Numbered from the stretch's first letter, positions 33,909 to 43,320 are shown. The stretch: 64,000 nt of DNA from Hyphomicrobiales bacterium (GCA_900465675.1 UBJR01000030.1:24706-88705), one strand, 5' to 3'. Numbers and translations: made by a program. Notes: generated by a model from the letters alone, not told the origin.

Positions 33909-34613
33909 ATGAAGATCACCTGGCTCGGCCACTCCGCCTTCCGCATCGAAACCGGCAAGGCAAAAATCCTCCTCGACCCCTTCCTGACCTACAATGCCTC
34001 CTTCGAGGGCCAGGACATCAAGGATGTGTCGGCAGGCATCACCCATATCCTGCTGACCCACGGCCATGGCGACCATGTCGGCGACACCATCGCGCTCGCC
34101 AAGGAAACCGGCGCCACCGTTCTCGCCAATGCCGATCTCGCCTCCTGGCTTGCCGCCAAGGGCGTCTCGAAGATCGAAATGGGCAATACCGGCGGCACGA
34201 TTGCGCTCGGCGGCTTCTCGGCGACCTTCACCAATGCGCTGCATTCCTCCGCACAAGTCACGGAAGACGGCATTGCCCATGCGCTCGGCAACGCCAACGG
34301 CCTGATGCTGCATTTCGACGATGAAGCCTCGATCTTCGCCATGGGCGACACCGACATCTTCTCCGACATGGCGCTGATCAACGAACTGCACCAGCCGGAT
34401 ATCGGTCTCGTTCCTGTTGGTGACCGCTTCACCATGGGCGGTGCGGTGGCGGCTCTTGCCTGCCAGCGCTATTTCAACTTCAAGACCGCCATCCCCTGCC
34501 ATTACGGCACCTTCCCGATCATCGACCAGACCGCCGACAAGTTCGTCTCCGGCATGGAAGGTTCGAAGACGGAAGTGAAGGCGATCAAGCCTTCCGAGAG
34601 CTTCTCGATTTGA
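33909..34613 (+). CDS. Metal-dependent hydrolase, UPF0173 (UlaG-like)
   Basis: 234-residue metallo-beta-lactamase-fold protein. The metal-binding HxHxDH motif is in LTHGHGDHVGD, further ligands in ALHSSAQVTED and IFAMGDTDIFSDM, and a final His in PCHYGTFP. The substrate is not known for UPF0173. An AAGGGA ribosome site precedes ATG 33909. It lies upstream of gatC, an order often seen in rhizobia. Confidence 0.92.
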   Translation: MKITWLGHSAFRIETGKAKILLDPFLTYNASFEGQDIKDVSAGITHILLTHGHGDHVGDTIALAKETGATVLANADLASWLAAKGVSKIEMGNTGGTIALGGFSATFTNALHSSAQVTEDGIAHALGNANGLMLHFDDEASIFAMGDTDIFSDMALINELHQPDIGLVPVGDRFTMGGAVAALACQRYFNFKTAIPCHYGTFPIIDQTADKFVSGMEGSKTEVKAIKPSESFSI

Positions 34614-34682
34614 CGAAAGCCCGTTGCACAAGGCGGACATGGTCTTTATAGCGAGTGGGAAATTTCCCTTTCGGAGTATGCC

Positions 34683-34970
34683 ATGTCCGTCGATCTTGCC
34701 ACCGTTAAGCGCGTTGCGCGCCTTGCCCGTATTGCCGTCTCCGAAGACGAGGCAAATCGCATGGTCGGCGAGCTGAATGGCATTCTCGGCTTCGTCGAAC
34801 AGCTGTCCGAAGTGAATGTCGAAGGCGTCGAGGCCATGACCTCGGTCACGCCGATGGCGATGAAGAAGCGGACCGACCAGGTGACTGATGGCAACAAGGC
34901 CGACGACGTCGTCGCCAACGCCCCCGTCACCGACCACAATTTCTTCCTGGTGCCGAAAGTCGTCGAATAA
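34683..34970 (+). CDS. gatC: Asp/Glu-tRNA amidotransferase subunit C
   Basis: 95-residue subunit of GatCAB, which amidates mischarged Glu-tRNA-Gln and Asp-tRNA-Asn. The protein begins MSVDLATVKRVARLARIAVSEDEANRM, the usual GatC helix, with the ETVEGVEA-like middle region (VNVEGVEAMTS). gatA follows 54 bases later. Confidence 0.96.
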   Translation: MSVDLATVKRVARLARIAVSEDEANRMVGELNGILGFVEQLSEVNVEGVEAMTSVTPMAMKKRTDQVTDGNKADDVVANAPVTDHNFFLVPKVVE

Positions 34971-35024
34971 GCGCTGCCGCTTTTTCCGATCCCCGCTGCC
35001 ATCAAAACGATCCGAGTAAACACC

Positions 35025-36506
35025 ATGAGCGAACTCACCAGCCTGACCATTGCCGAAGCCCGCGAGAAGCTGCGCGGCAAGGAGATCACCGCCACCGAAC
35101 TGACCGAAGCCTATATCTCGGCGATCGATGCGGCGAACGGCGCGCTGAACGCCTATATCAAGACCACGCCCGATCTCGCCCGCGCCATGGCCAAGAAGTC
35201 CGATGAGCGCATCGCGGCCGGTGAGGCAGGCGATCTCGAAGGCATCCCGCTCGGCATCAAGGATCTGTTCGCCACCGTCGGCGTCCACACCCAGGCCTGC
35301 AGCCATATTCTCGACGGCTTCGAGCCGCGTTATGAATCGACCGTCACCCAGAACCTCTGGGACGACGGCGCCGTCATGCTCGGCAAGCTGAACATGGACG
35401 AGTTCGCCATGGGCTCGTCGAACGAAACCTCGCATTACGGTGCGGTGATCAACCCCTGGCGCGCCTCCGGCTCCAATCAGCAGCTGGTTCCGGGCGGCTC
35501 TTCGGGCGGTTCTGCGGCTGCCGTTGCTGCCCATCTCTGCGCCGGTGCGACCGCGACCGATACCGGCGGCTCGATCCGCCAGCCGGCAGCCTTCACCGGC
35601 ACCGTCGGCATCAAGCCGACCTACGGCCGCTGCTCGCGCTGGGGCACTGTCGCCTTCGCCTCGTCGCTTGACCAGGCCGGTCCGATCGCCCGCGACGTGC
35701 GGGACGCCGCGATCCTCCTGAAGTCGATGGCCTCGGTCGACTCCAAGGACACGACCTCGGTCGATCTGCCCGTTCCGGATTACGAAGCCGCACTCGGCAA
35801 ATCGCTGAAGGGCATGAAGATCGGCATTCCGAACGAATACCGCGTCGACGGCATGCCCGAGGAGATCGAAACGCTCTGGCAGCAGGGCATTGCCTGGCTG
35901 AAGGATGCCGGTGCCGAGATCGTCAACATCTCGCTGCCGCACACCAAATATGCGCTTCCGGCCTATTACATCGTCGCCCCCGCCGAGGCCTCCTCGAACC
36001 TCGCCCGCTACGACGGCGTCCGCTACGGCCTGCGCGTCGACGGCAAGGACATCGCCGACATGTACGAGAAGACCCGCGCTGCGGGCTTCGGCAAGGAAGT
36101 CAAGCGCCGCATCATGATCGGCACCTACGTGCTGTCGGCCGGTTACTACGACGCCTATTATATCAAGGCCCAGAAGGTTCGCACGTTGATCAAGCGCGAC
36201 TTCGAGATCGTCTTCGACGCCGGTGTCGATGCGATCCTGACCCCGGCCACACCGTCGTCCGCTTTCGGTGTCGCCGACGAGAACCTCGCCGCCGATCCGG
36301 TCGCGATGTATCTGAACGACATCTTCACGGTCACCGTCAACATGGCGGGCCTGCCGGGCATCGCCGTTCCCGCCGGTCTCGACCACAAGGGCCTGCCGCT
36401 TGGACTGCAGCTGATCGGCAAGCCCTTCGACGAGGAAACCCTCTTCAAGACCGCCCATGTCATCGAACAGGCAGCCGGCAAGTTCTCCCCTGCCAAGTGG
36501 TGGTAA
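35025..36506 (+). CDS. gatA: Asp/Glu-tRNA amidotransferase subunit A
   Basis: 493-residue amidase-signature subunit that frees ammonia from glutamine. The catalytic Lys is in PLGIKDLF, and the Ser-cisSer pair in PGGSSGGSAAAVAA, with TDTGGSIRQPAAF following. gatC is upstream; gatB is 4.3 kb further on, separated by accessory genes. Confidence 0.97.
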   Translation: MSELTSLTIAEAREKLRGKEITATELTEAYISAIDAANGALNAYIKTTPDLARAMAKKSDERIAAGEAGDLEGIPLGIKDLFATVGVHTQACSHILDGFEPRYESTVTQNLWDDGAVMLGKLNMDEFAMGSSNETSHYGAVINPWRASGSNQQLVPGGSSGGSAAAVAAHLCAGATATDTGGSIRQPAAFTGTVGIKPTYGRCSRWGTVAFASSLDQAGPIARDVRDAAILLKSMASVDSKDTTSVDLPVPDYEAALGKSLKGMKIGIPNEYRVDGMPEEIETLWQQGIAWLKDAGAEIVNISLPHTKYALPAYYIVAPAEASSNLARYDGVRYGLRVDGKDIADMYEKTRAAGFGKEVKRRIMIGTYVLSAGYYDAYYIKAQKVRTLIKRDFEIVFDAGVDAILTPATPSSAFGVADENLAADPVAMYLNDIFTVTVNMAGLPGIAVPAGLDHKGLPLGLQLIGKPFDEETLFKTAHVIEQAAGKFSPAKWW

Positions 36507-36512
36507 GATTGA

Positions 36513-36541
36513 AGCGCTCCGCTTGAGGTAAGCGGGGCGCT
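36513..36541 (+). terminator. Stem-loop after gatA
   Basis: AGCGCTCCGCTT and AAGCGGGGCGCT form a 12-bp stem (one G-T pair) with a five-base loop, seven bases after the gatA stop. There is no clear T-run. Confidence 0.6.
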
Positions 36542-36607
36542 CTGCCGGTGGTTGTATGCAAATCGCTATTTGGGGTAGATTTCGCTTGGCTGCCCTGCTA
36601 GGCGGAG

Positions 36608-37714
36608 GTGAATTTCGATCAGGTTCAACCCGTGCCGCAAAAACGTCTATCGATCATCGCCCCAACTTACAATGAAATCGGAAATGTGATTCCGTTTGCC
36701 GAGCGTGTAAAATCCACGCTAGCTGGCATCGACTGGGAAATACTGTTCGTTGATGACAATTCCGCGGACGGAACTGCGCGGAAGGCGTTCGAATACGCCG
36801 CAGACGATGCCCGTATTCGAACTATCATCAGATTGGATGATCGTGGCCTTGCCAGGTCCAGCATTCAGGGCATGTTGTCAGCGCGTGGCGATTTGCTGTG
36901 CGTGATGGACGTTGACGGTCAGCACGATCCGGCAGTCTTGGTTGACATGATCGCGCGCCTTGAAAGCGATAATCTCGACATCGTCAGTGCTGCTCGCCGC
37001 CTCGAGGCCGATCGCGCCCTGGAGGGACTTTCACCGCTTCGCCAGAGGCTGTCCACATTTGGCAATTGGCTGAGCAGCTTGGTTCTTGGACGAAAGCTGT
37101 CCGATCCGCTGACCGGCTTCTTTGTAATGCGTCGCAGCAGCTTCCTCGATGTGGCACCAAGACTCGGAGATCCTGGCTTCAAGCTGCTTCTCGACATATT
37201 GTATTCCAACAAGAAGCTTCGCCATGGTGAGGTTCCATTCGACTTCGGCGTGCGAACTCATGGCGAATCGAAGCTCGACATCTATGTCGTATGGAAATTC
37301 GTGACATTCTTGCTGAGCAAGATGACCGGCGGCCTTCTCCCGGTCAGCCTCATTTCCTTCTTGTTCGTTGGTGGCTCGGGCATTTTCGTTCATTTTGCCG
37401 TGCTCTATTCGGTCTTGGCATTTGCGCTGCCTTTCATCGCCGCACAAACGGTCGCGACGCTGGTCGCTGCTACTAGCAATTTTCTGCTCAACAACCTTCT
37501 GACCTTTCAGGACAAACGGCTGTACGGATGGAAAAAAGCCTTGGGTTACCTCAAATTTCTGGCTGTTTCCGCAGTCGGAATCGTTGCCAATGTTTCCGCC
37601 GCCACACTGGCTTATGAGCGGCTCGTGCATGTCGTGTTCCTTGCCACGCTTGCTGGTATCGCGATCGATACGGTGTGGAAATTCGTAATCGCGAACAGGT
37701 TTATCTGGAAATGA
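36608..37714 (+). CDS. GT2 glycosyltransferase fused to GtrA-like flippase domain
   Basis: 368 residues. Residues about 13-230 are a GT2 domain of the dolichyl-phosphate-mannose synthase type (LSIIAPTYNEIGNV, FVDDNSADGT, DVDGQHDP) that should load a sugar onto a polyprenyl phosphate. Residues about 245-368 form a four-span GtrA domain (GGSGIFVHFAVLYS through AIDTVWKFVIANRFIWK), the presumed flippase. The start is unsure: GTG 36608 directly abuts GGAGG, and GTG 36632 has only a weak site. Codon use is less GC-rich than in neighbouring genes, hinting at acquisition. The next gene overlaps by ATGA. Confidence 0.87.
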   Translation: MNFDQVQPVPQKRLSIIAPTYNEIGNVIPFAERVKSTLAGIDWEILFVDDNSADGTARKAFEYAADDARIRTIIRLDDRGLARSSIQGMLSARGDLLCVMDVDGQHDPAVLVDMIARLESDNLDIVSAARRLEADRALEGLSPLRQRLSTFGNWLSSLVLGRKLSDPLTGFFVMRRSSFLDVAPRLGDPGFKLLLDILYSNKKLRHGEVPFDFGVRTHGESKLDIYVVWKFVTFLLSKMTGGLLPVSLISFLFVGGSGIFVHFAVLYSVLAFALPFIAAQTVATLVAATSNFLLNNLLTFQDKRLYGWKKALGYLKFLAVSAVGIVANVSAATLAYERLVHVVFLATLAGIAIDTVWKFVIANRFIWK

Positions 37715-39207
37715 CTATTTCGGCTTCCGGCGCCCCTGGGCCTCAGACCCTATCCCGCAAGGTGATGACGTCGCTTTGGATTTTGCTTGCTGCCTCCGTA
37801 TGCTCGTTGCTGCTTGTCAAACTTGTTCAGCTTTCTTTCTACTTTGACGGCGGCATCTACGCTGGAGTCGCCAGAAATATGGCCGAAGGGGTCGGTTCGG
37901 CCTGGAGCCCGTATTTTTCACAGACACTCTTCCCGGTCTTTGCGGAACACCCCCCTTTCATGATGTGGGTTGAATCCTTGGGATTCATGGTCTTCGGTGA
38001 CACGATTGCAGTCGAAAAGAGTTTCTCGCTGCTGACTTTTGCAGTCGCAGGCGTTCTCCTGTTGAAAATGTGGATGCGGTTGCACGACGGCGATGTTGTC
38101 ATGCAGCGCGCGGCGCCGATTGCCTTGTTCATGGTACTGATCGCCGGCCGCATGAAATGGGGTTTTGCCAATGGTATGTTGGAAAATCAGCTAATTATCT
38201 TCACGTTGAGCGCCGTCTTACTGATCGTAACGGCCTACGACCGGCGCTTGGGTGTTTCCAGTTTGTCGCGTATATCGCTGATCGCATGCGCCGGGCTGGC
38301 GATTTCGCTGGCCGTTTTTACAAAGGGCCCGGTTGGCCTGTTTCCATTAGCCACGCCGGCGATTTACTGGTTTTGTTTTCGGCGCCCGTCTTTCGCCGCC
38401 GTGGTGCTCGATAGCCTGATACTTGTCGCCATTGTCGTGCTTCTGTTTCTCGTGCTCTGGTCTTTCGACGCTTCGCGCGAAGCGACACAGCGCTATTTGG
38501 CTGCTCAGCTGTTGCCCAGTCTGGCAGGAGATCGCGGAAACTTCGGCGGCGGTCTCTCGGCCGTTCGCAATCTCATTGGCGTCAACGGCTATTCGTTCGC
38601 GATCACCGCGCTTGTTCTCGTTGTTTTCCGCCGGTGGGACATGGCGGTACCGGACGCGGTTTTGCGGAAGAAACGAATGCAGAGTGCAGCATTCCTGTTG
38701 CTTGTCGGGTGTTCGGCCTCATTTCCAATTCTCGCCAGTCCGCGTGTCACGAACTTTTACTTCAATCCTTCGTTGCCGTATTTTTCGACAGGATTCTGCG
38801 TGTTGTGTGCGCCTGTTCTGCTAGGCGGTCTCAGCCGGCTGGGAGAGCGATGGCAGAATCGCTTGTGGATCGCGTCGAGCGTTGTTCTTGCTGCATCCGT
38901 GGTGATTGTTGGTCTGAATTTTGGCCGTATGGGCGGCGACAAGCAGGTTATCGAAAACGCATCTGCAATTGCCGAAGCCGTTTGTGGTGCCAGCAAGACC
39001 GCGTGCCGCGAGACCGTTAGCGCCTGTGGCAAGGTTTGGGAGGATTGGCCGCTTCATACGTATTTGCAGCGCTACTACAAGGTGAGTATGGCGCCGGAGC
39101 CCTCCGCTGCGATCAAGTACTTGGTAGCCGACGAAAGCTGCCAGTTGGACTCCACCTACGCTGATACAGGCGTGAAACTCTTCCCATACCGTTTGCTGCA
39201 ACATTGA
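37711..39207 (+). CDS. GT39/ArnT-like membrane glycosyltransferase
   Basis: 498-residue integral membrane protein with about ten spans. The early periplasmic loop has FDGGIYAGVARNMAEG (an acidic residue in the loop after span 1 is typical of GT-C enzymes), and the FAEHPPFMMWVESLGF segment matches the PMT/ArnT family. It should transfer a sugar from a polyprenyl carrier to an envelope glycan. The ATG at 37711 overlaps the upstream TGA. With the GT2-GtrA gene it forms a GtrA/B/C-like set. GC-poor codons continue to the end. Confidence 0.83.
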   Translation: MTISASGAPGPQTLSRKVMTSLWILLAASVCSLLLVKLVQLSFYFDGGIYAGVARNMAEGVGSAWSPYFSQTLFPVFAEHPPFMMWVESLGFMVFGDTIAVEKSFSLLTFAVAGVLLLKMWMRLHDGDVVMQRAAPIALFMVLIAGRMKWGFANGMLENQLIIFTLSAVLLIVTAYDRRLGVSSLSRISLIACAGLAISLAVFTKGPVGLFPLATPAIYWFCFRRPSFAAVVLDSLILVAIVVLLFLVLWSFDASREATQRYLAAQLLPSLAGDRGNFGGGLSAVRNLIGVNGYSFAITALVLVVFRRWDMAVPDAVLRKKRMQSAAFLLLVGCSASFPILASPRVTNFYFNPSLPYFSTGFCVLCAPVLLGGLSRLGERWQNRLWIASSVVLAASVVIVGLNFGRMGGDKQVIENASAIAEAVCGASKTACRETVSACGKVWEDWPLHTYLQRYYKVSMAPEPSAAIKYLVADESCQLDSTYADTGVKLFPYRLLQH

Positions 39208-39247
39208 GTGTGCGGTTCGATCGTGGGCTTGGTTCGATAGGATATTG

Positions 39248-39279
39248 AAGGACCGGCTCTCCTATGAGAGCCGGTCCTT
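39248..39279. terminator. Strong terminator-like hairpin between GT39 and yjhX
   Basis: AAGGACCGGCTCTC and GAGAGCCGGTCCTT form a perfect 14-bp stem with a CTAT loop. It serves the convergent GT39 gene and yjhX. Confidence 0.8.
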
Positions 39280-39285
39280 CTGCCT

Positions 39286-39543
39286 TCATCGATTATCCTG
39301 CTCCGCCCTCACCAGCACCAGTCCCCGCTCGGTAATCCGGTAGGGCTTGCCGCCCTGTGAGCGGATGGCCCGTTTCTGCTTGAGCTTGCGGAAGGTGAGG
39401 ATGTCGATGCCGGAGAAGACCCAGCCTTCTCTGGTGAAAAGTTGAAGCTTCTCGATGACGCGGTCTTCGCCGCGGGTGAGTTCGATCCGGCCGCCCTGGG
39501 CGAGCAGGTGCAGGATGCGCTGTTCGGCGCGTGAAATGTCCAT
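39286..39543 (-). CDS. yjhX: YjhX/TopAI family (UPF0386) protein
   Basis: 85-residue protein closely matching E. coli YjhX along its whole length: MDISRAEQRILHLLAQGGRI at the start, FRKLKQKRAIRSQGGKPYRIT in the middle and LVRAEQDNR at the end. E. coli YjhX is TopAI, reported to inhibit topoisomerase I and to be paired with YjhQ, a GNAT-family antitoxin (established). Here a GNAT gene lies divergently upstream (39832). ATG 39543 is the family start. Whether this homologue is toxic is unknown. Confidence 0.87.
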   Translation of the reverse strand: MDISRAEQRILHLLAQGGRIELTRGEDRVIEKLQLFTREGWVFSGIDILTFRKLKQKRAIRSQGGKPYRITERGLVLVRAEQDNR

Positions 39544-39831
39544 TGTTGTGTTGATCCGGTCTGGCGCTCGAAAGCGCACAAAAAAACGATCCGTCGTTCA
39601 AGGCGAACGGCGGGGCTTCGTTTTTTCTGGCCCATGCGCGCAAGCAGCTTGCGGGCAGGGCCCTTAGCGGGTCTCAGACGAGTTCAACATAAGGTTTGCC
39701 TAACCCACGCACAGGTTGCCGTCAAGCGCGCCAGATTCGCAACTCGCCTGCAAAAACGGTGCGAAAGCCGCGCAAACCGATGGAAAAACTGGCGATTCGG
39801 TGTTCTACTTTGATCATTGAACGGGGGTTCC

Positions 39832-40341
39832 ATGATCCACATTCGCAATGCCCGCGAGGGCGAGGCGGACCTTCTGAGTGAGATCGGCCTCAGAGCCTGG
39901 CAAAAGGCGATGGTGGCCATGGGCGAGACGGACGCGCTGCTCGATGCGGCGCGCAGTGCATTTTCGAATTTCACCCGTAACAGCTGGCTGACGATTACGG
40001 TGGCCGAACTCAACGGCCAGATTGTCGGCTGGGGCGCCCGGGAAAAATTCGACGAAACGATCTCGGATTTCTGGATCGACCCGGCCTTCACCCGCCAGGG
40101 TGTCGGCGCCGCGCTGCTGGCGCAGATCGAGACGGATATCGCCGACCAGGGTTTCTCCAGCGCCGGCATGCAGACGCATTCGGGTAACAACGAGGCTATC
40201 AACTTCTTCCAGAAGCACGGCTATAGCATCCACTGGCTGTCGATCGTCTACAACCCGAAGCTCGACCGCGACGTACCGTCCGTCGGTTTGACCAAGCCGC
40301 TCGAGAGCGGGGGTGACGGCACTTACGGGCCGGACTTCTAA
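39832..40341 (+). CDS. GNAT family N-acetyltransferase, divergent from yjhX
   Basis: 169 residues starting MIHIRNAREGEADLLSEIGL. The acetyl-CoA motif is FTRQGVGAALLAQIE, followed by HSGNNEAINFFQKHGYS. It may play the YjhQ role for the divergent YjhX homologue (inference from position and family only). Its stop overlaps the end of the DUF1294 gene by four bases. Confidence 0.86.
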   Translation: MIHIRNAREGEADLLSEIGLRAWQKAMVAMGETDALLDAARSAFSNFTRNSWLTITVAELNGQIVGWGAREKFDETISDFWIDPAFTRQGVGAALLAQIETDIADQGFSSAGMQTHSGNNEAINFFQKHGYSIHWLSIVYNPKLDRDVPSVGLTKPLESGGDGTYGPDF

Positions 40342-40643
40342 GTAAGCCCCAATCGTCCGGCTGCGACGAAGACGGCAAGCCCACCGCATACCACGGCATG
40401 AAGCAGCGCAATTCCCATAAGAAGCGTGCGAAACGGCTCCTTCTGCGTCTTGTGCCGCAGCAGGCGCTGGGCTGTGATCGCGCCCGGGCTGCCGCCGAAC
40501 AATGCAAGCATCAGCAAGGTCCGCTCGCTGACGCGCCGGTGTCCCAGACGGGCGGCGCGCTTGTCGATGAAATAGGTGGCGAAGACGAAGAGATTGTAGG
40601 CGAGAAGCAGGGCACCGAGTTGAAGCGCGTGGGCGGAGATCAT
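40338..40643 (-). CDS. DUF1294 membrane protein
   Basis: 101 residues with three predicted spans. The family pattern is visible in YFIDKRAARLGHRRVSERTLL and LFGGSPGAITAQRLLRHKT. The function is unknown. In other bacteria DUF1294 is often fused to a cold-shock domain; here it is alone. Confidence 0.87.
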   Translation of the reverse strand: MISAHALQLGALLLAYNLFVFATYFIDKRAARLGHRRVSERTLLMLALFGGSPGAITAQRLLRHKTQKEPFRTLLMGIALLHAVVCGGLAVFVAAGRLGLT

Positions 40644-40777
40644 ACATCCATGCTAGCGCGCCGCTGTTAACAGCGCGAAAACGGGAGCTGTGCCCCAGAC
40701 ACGCCGAAAGCCTTGCACCGGCAGGCCATTTCCGTTACCTCACCAGATGAAAAGAACAGCCTCCCGAAGAGTATCAC

Positions 40778-42283
40778 ATGACCCTTGTCGACGTTCGCAC
40801 GCCTGATCCGAAACGCTTCATTCCCGGCGCCACCGGCGATTGGGAAGTCATCATCGGCATGGAAGTCCATGCGCAGGTGCTGTCGAATTCGAAGCTCTTC
40901 TCCGGCGCCTCGACGGAATTCGGCAAGCCGCAGAATTCGAATGTCTCCCTCGTTGACGCCGCCATGCCCGGCATGCTGCCCGTCATCAACGAGGAATGCG
41001 TCCGCCAGGCGGTGCGCACCGGTCTCGGCCTGAAGGCGCAGATCAACAAGCGCTCGCTGTTCGACCGCAAGAACTATTTCTATCCCGACCTGCCGCAGGG
41101 CTATCAGATCTCGCAGTTCAAGGATCCAATTGTCGGCGAAGGCCAGATCGTCATCTCGCTCGGTCCGGATCGTCAGGGCCAGTTCGAAGACATCGAGATC
41201 GGCATCGAGCGTCTGCATCTGGAACAGGACGCCGGCAAGTCGCTGCATGACCAGCACGCTACCATGTCCTATGTCGACCTGAACCGTTCTGGCGTCGCGC
41301 TGATGGAGATCGTCTCCAAGCCCGACATGCGCTCGTCCGATGAGGCCAAGGCCTACATGACGAAGCTGCGCTCGATCGTCCGTTACCTCGGCACCTGCGA
41401 TGGCAACATGGACGAAGGCTCGATGCGCGCCGACGTCAACGTTTCCGTGCGCCGTCCGGGCGAGGGCTTTGGGACGCGCTGCGAGATCAAGAACGTCAAC
41501 TCCATCCGCTTCATCGGCCAGGCGATCGAATACGAAGCCCGCCGCCAGATCGGCATTCTGGAAGACGGCGGCTCGATCGATCAGGAAACCCGTCTCTTCG
41601 ACCCGAACAAGGGCGAGACGCGCTCCATGCGCTCCAAGGAAGACGCGCATGATTACCGCTATTTCCCGGATCCGGATCTGTTGCCGCTCGAGTTCGATGA
41701 CGCCTTCGTCAGCGCGCTGGAAAAGGACCTGCCGGAGCTCCCTGATGACAAGAAGGACCGCTTCGTCCGCGAACTCGGGCTGTCGATCTATGACGCGTCG
41801 GTACTGGTGTCCGAAAAGGCGATTGCCGCTTATTTCGAAGCCGTTGCCGAAGGCCGCGATGGCAAGACGGCTGCTAACTGGGTCATCAACGACTTGCTTG
41901 GCGCCTTGAACAAACTCGGAAAAGATATTGAATCGACTCCGGTTTCCCCGGCTCAGCTCGGCGGCATCATCGACCTGATCAAGGCCGAAACGATTTCCGG
42001 CAAGATCGCCAAGGACGTCTTCGAGATCATCCTCAACGAGGGTGGCGATCCCGCTGAAATCGTCGAAAGCCGCGGCATGAAGCAGGTGACCGACACCGGC
42101 GCCATCGAAAAAGCTGTCGATGAGATCATCGCCGCCAACCCCGATCAGGTTGCCAAGGTTCTCGCCAAGCCGACGCTGGCTGGCTGGTTCGTCGGCCAGG
42201 TCATGAAGTCGACCGGCGGCAAGGCCAACCCGCAGGCCGTTCAGGCGCTGGTCAAGGCCAAGCTCGGCATCGTCGAGGAATAA
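40778..42283 (+). CDS. gatB: Asp/Glu-tRNA amidotransferase subunit B
   Basis: 501-residue kinase-like subunit that activates the mischarged tRNA. The start of the core (WEVIIGMEVHAQVLSNSKLFSGAS), the FDRKNYFYPDLPQGYQISQF segment, and the C-terminal YqeY-like helical tail (about residues 350-500) are all present. The ATG at 40778 follows a weak GAAGAG site. Confidence 0.97.
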   Translation: MTLVDVRTPDPKRFIPGATGDWEVIIGMEVHAQVLSNSKLFSGASTEFGKPQNSNVSLVDAAMPGMLPVINEECVRQAVRTGLGLKAQINKRSLFDRKNYFYPDLPQGYQISQFKDPIVGEGQIVISLGPDRQGQFEDIEIGIERLHLEQDAGKSLHDQHATMSYVDLNRSGVALMEIVSKPDMRSSDEAKAYMTKLRSIVRYLGTCDGNMDEGSMRADVNVSVRRPGEGFGTRCEIKNVNSIRFIGQAIEYEARRQIGILEDGGSIDQETRLFDPNKGETRSMRSKEDAHDYRYFPDPDLLPLEFDDAFVSALEKDLPELPDDKKDRFVRELGLSIYDASVLVSEKAIAAYFEAVAEGRDGKTAANWVINDLLGALNKLGKDIESTPVSPAQLGGIIDLIKAETISGKIAKDVFEIILNEGGDPAEIVESRGMKQVTDTGAIEKAVDEIIAANPDQVAKVLAKPTLAGWFVGQVMKSTGGKANPQAVQALVKAKLGIVEE

Positions 42284-42344
42284 CCGGCATCAGCCGAAGA
42301 GCGTGAGCGGCCCTGGATCCCAGCGCCGCCAGGAGAAAGCCTTG

Positions 42345-42848
42345 GTGTATTTTGTCCGCACCGCCGGTGAGCGCGATCTGGAGAAGATCCGCGCCGTGCT
42401 GGTGGAAAGCTTTCATGCGACCTACGACCGCTTCTATGGCGTGCCGAAGGTCGATGAACTGATCGCCCACCTGTTTTCGCCGGCGGCGCTGAAAACGCGG
42501 CTGACAAAGAAGAATGCCGAATTCGTTGTCGCCGACAGCGGCAAGGATATCGGCGCAGTCGGCTATGCGGCAATGTCCGCCGATTTGGCAAAGACGGCGA
42601 TCCTGCATCTTCTCTACGTGCGTCCGGCGCTGCAGCGTCAGGGCATCGGCCGCGACATGTTTGCCGAGCTGGAAACCTGCTTTCCGGATGCGGAGATCAT
42701 GCGTCTCGAAGTCGAGCCGAAGAACGAGGATGCGATCGGCTTCTACAGTAAGCTCGGTTTCATCGAGGCGGGCCGCAACGAGAATGTCGGCCTCGGCCAG
42801 TCGGGTATTGCGACGCTGGTGCTTGAAAAACATCTTCCCGCCCATTGA
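42345..42848 (+). CDS. GNAT family N-acetyltransferase
   Basis: 167 residues. The acetyl-CoA loop is VRPALQRQGIGRDMF, followed by EPKNEDAIGFYSKLGFIEAGR. The start is taken as GTG 42345 because AGGAGA lies eight bases before; a GTG at 42303 is open but has no site. The substrate is unknown. Another GNAT gene follows eight bases later. Confidence 0.84.
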   Translation: MYFVRTAGERDLEKIRAVLVESFHATYDRFYGVPKVDELIAHLFSPAALKTRLTKKNAEFVVADSGKDIGAVGYAAMSADLAKTAILHLLYVRPALQRQGIGRDMFAELETCFPDAEIMRLEVEPKNEDAIGFYSKLGFIEAGRNENVGLGQSGIATLVLEKHLPAH

Positions 42849-42855
42849 GACCATC

Positions 42856-43320
42856 ATGACCGGCAAGCTCATCATCCGCGAGGCCAGGCAGGACGATCTT
42901 GCCGCGTTGATCGCGCTCTTCGCCGCCGACGATATTGGCGGCCATGGCGATACGACCGACGAGAGCGCTTACGCGGACTACCTCAAGGCCTTCTCGGCGA
43001 TCGCCGCAGCGCCGGACCAGACGCTCTATGTCGGCGAACTGTCCGGCGATGTCGCCGGCACGTTTCAGATTTCGATAGCGACGACTCTGACCGGCCGTGG
43101 TGCGTCCTTCATGATCATTGAGGCGGTGCAGACGCGCAGTGACTTGCGCGGGCAGGGCATCGGCAAACAGATGATCGAGTTCTGCATCGCAGAGGCAAAA
43201 AGCCGCGGTCTCGTCCGCGTCCAGCTGATCTCGAACGGCAAGCGCAAGGATGCCCACCGGTTCTACGAGCGCCTGGGCTTCGAGCCATCGCATCTCGGCT
43301 TCAAGATGGCCTTGAAATGA
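42856..43320 (+). CDS. GNAT family N-acetyltransferase
   Basis: 154 residues starting MTGKLIIREARQDDLAALIA. The motif SDLRGQGIGKQMIEFCIAEA and the KRKDAHRFYERLGFE helix mark the fold. In tandem with the previous GNAT, but the two are not close copies. An open extension to 42514 is antisense-like and is excluded. Confidence 0.87.
   Translation: MTGKLIIREARQDDLAALIALFAADDIGGHGDTTDESAYADYLKAFSAIAAAPDQTLYVGELSGDVAGTFQISIATTLTGRGASFMIIEAVQTRSDLRGQGIGKQMIEFCIAEAKSRGLVRVQLISNGKRKDAHRFYERLGFEPSHLGFKMALK

Noticed and set aside
33885..36458. 857-codon minus-strand frame opposite the gat genes
   Set aside because: Gly/Asp/Arg-rich shadow; spans three confirmed plus-strand genes.
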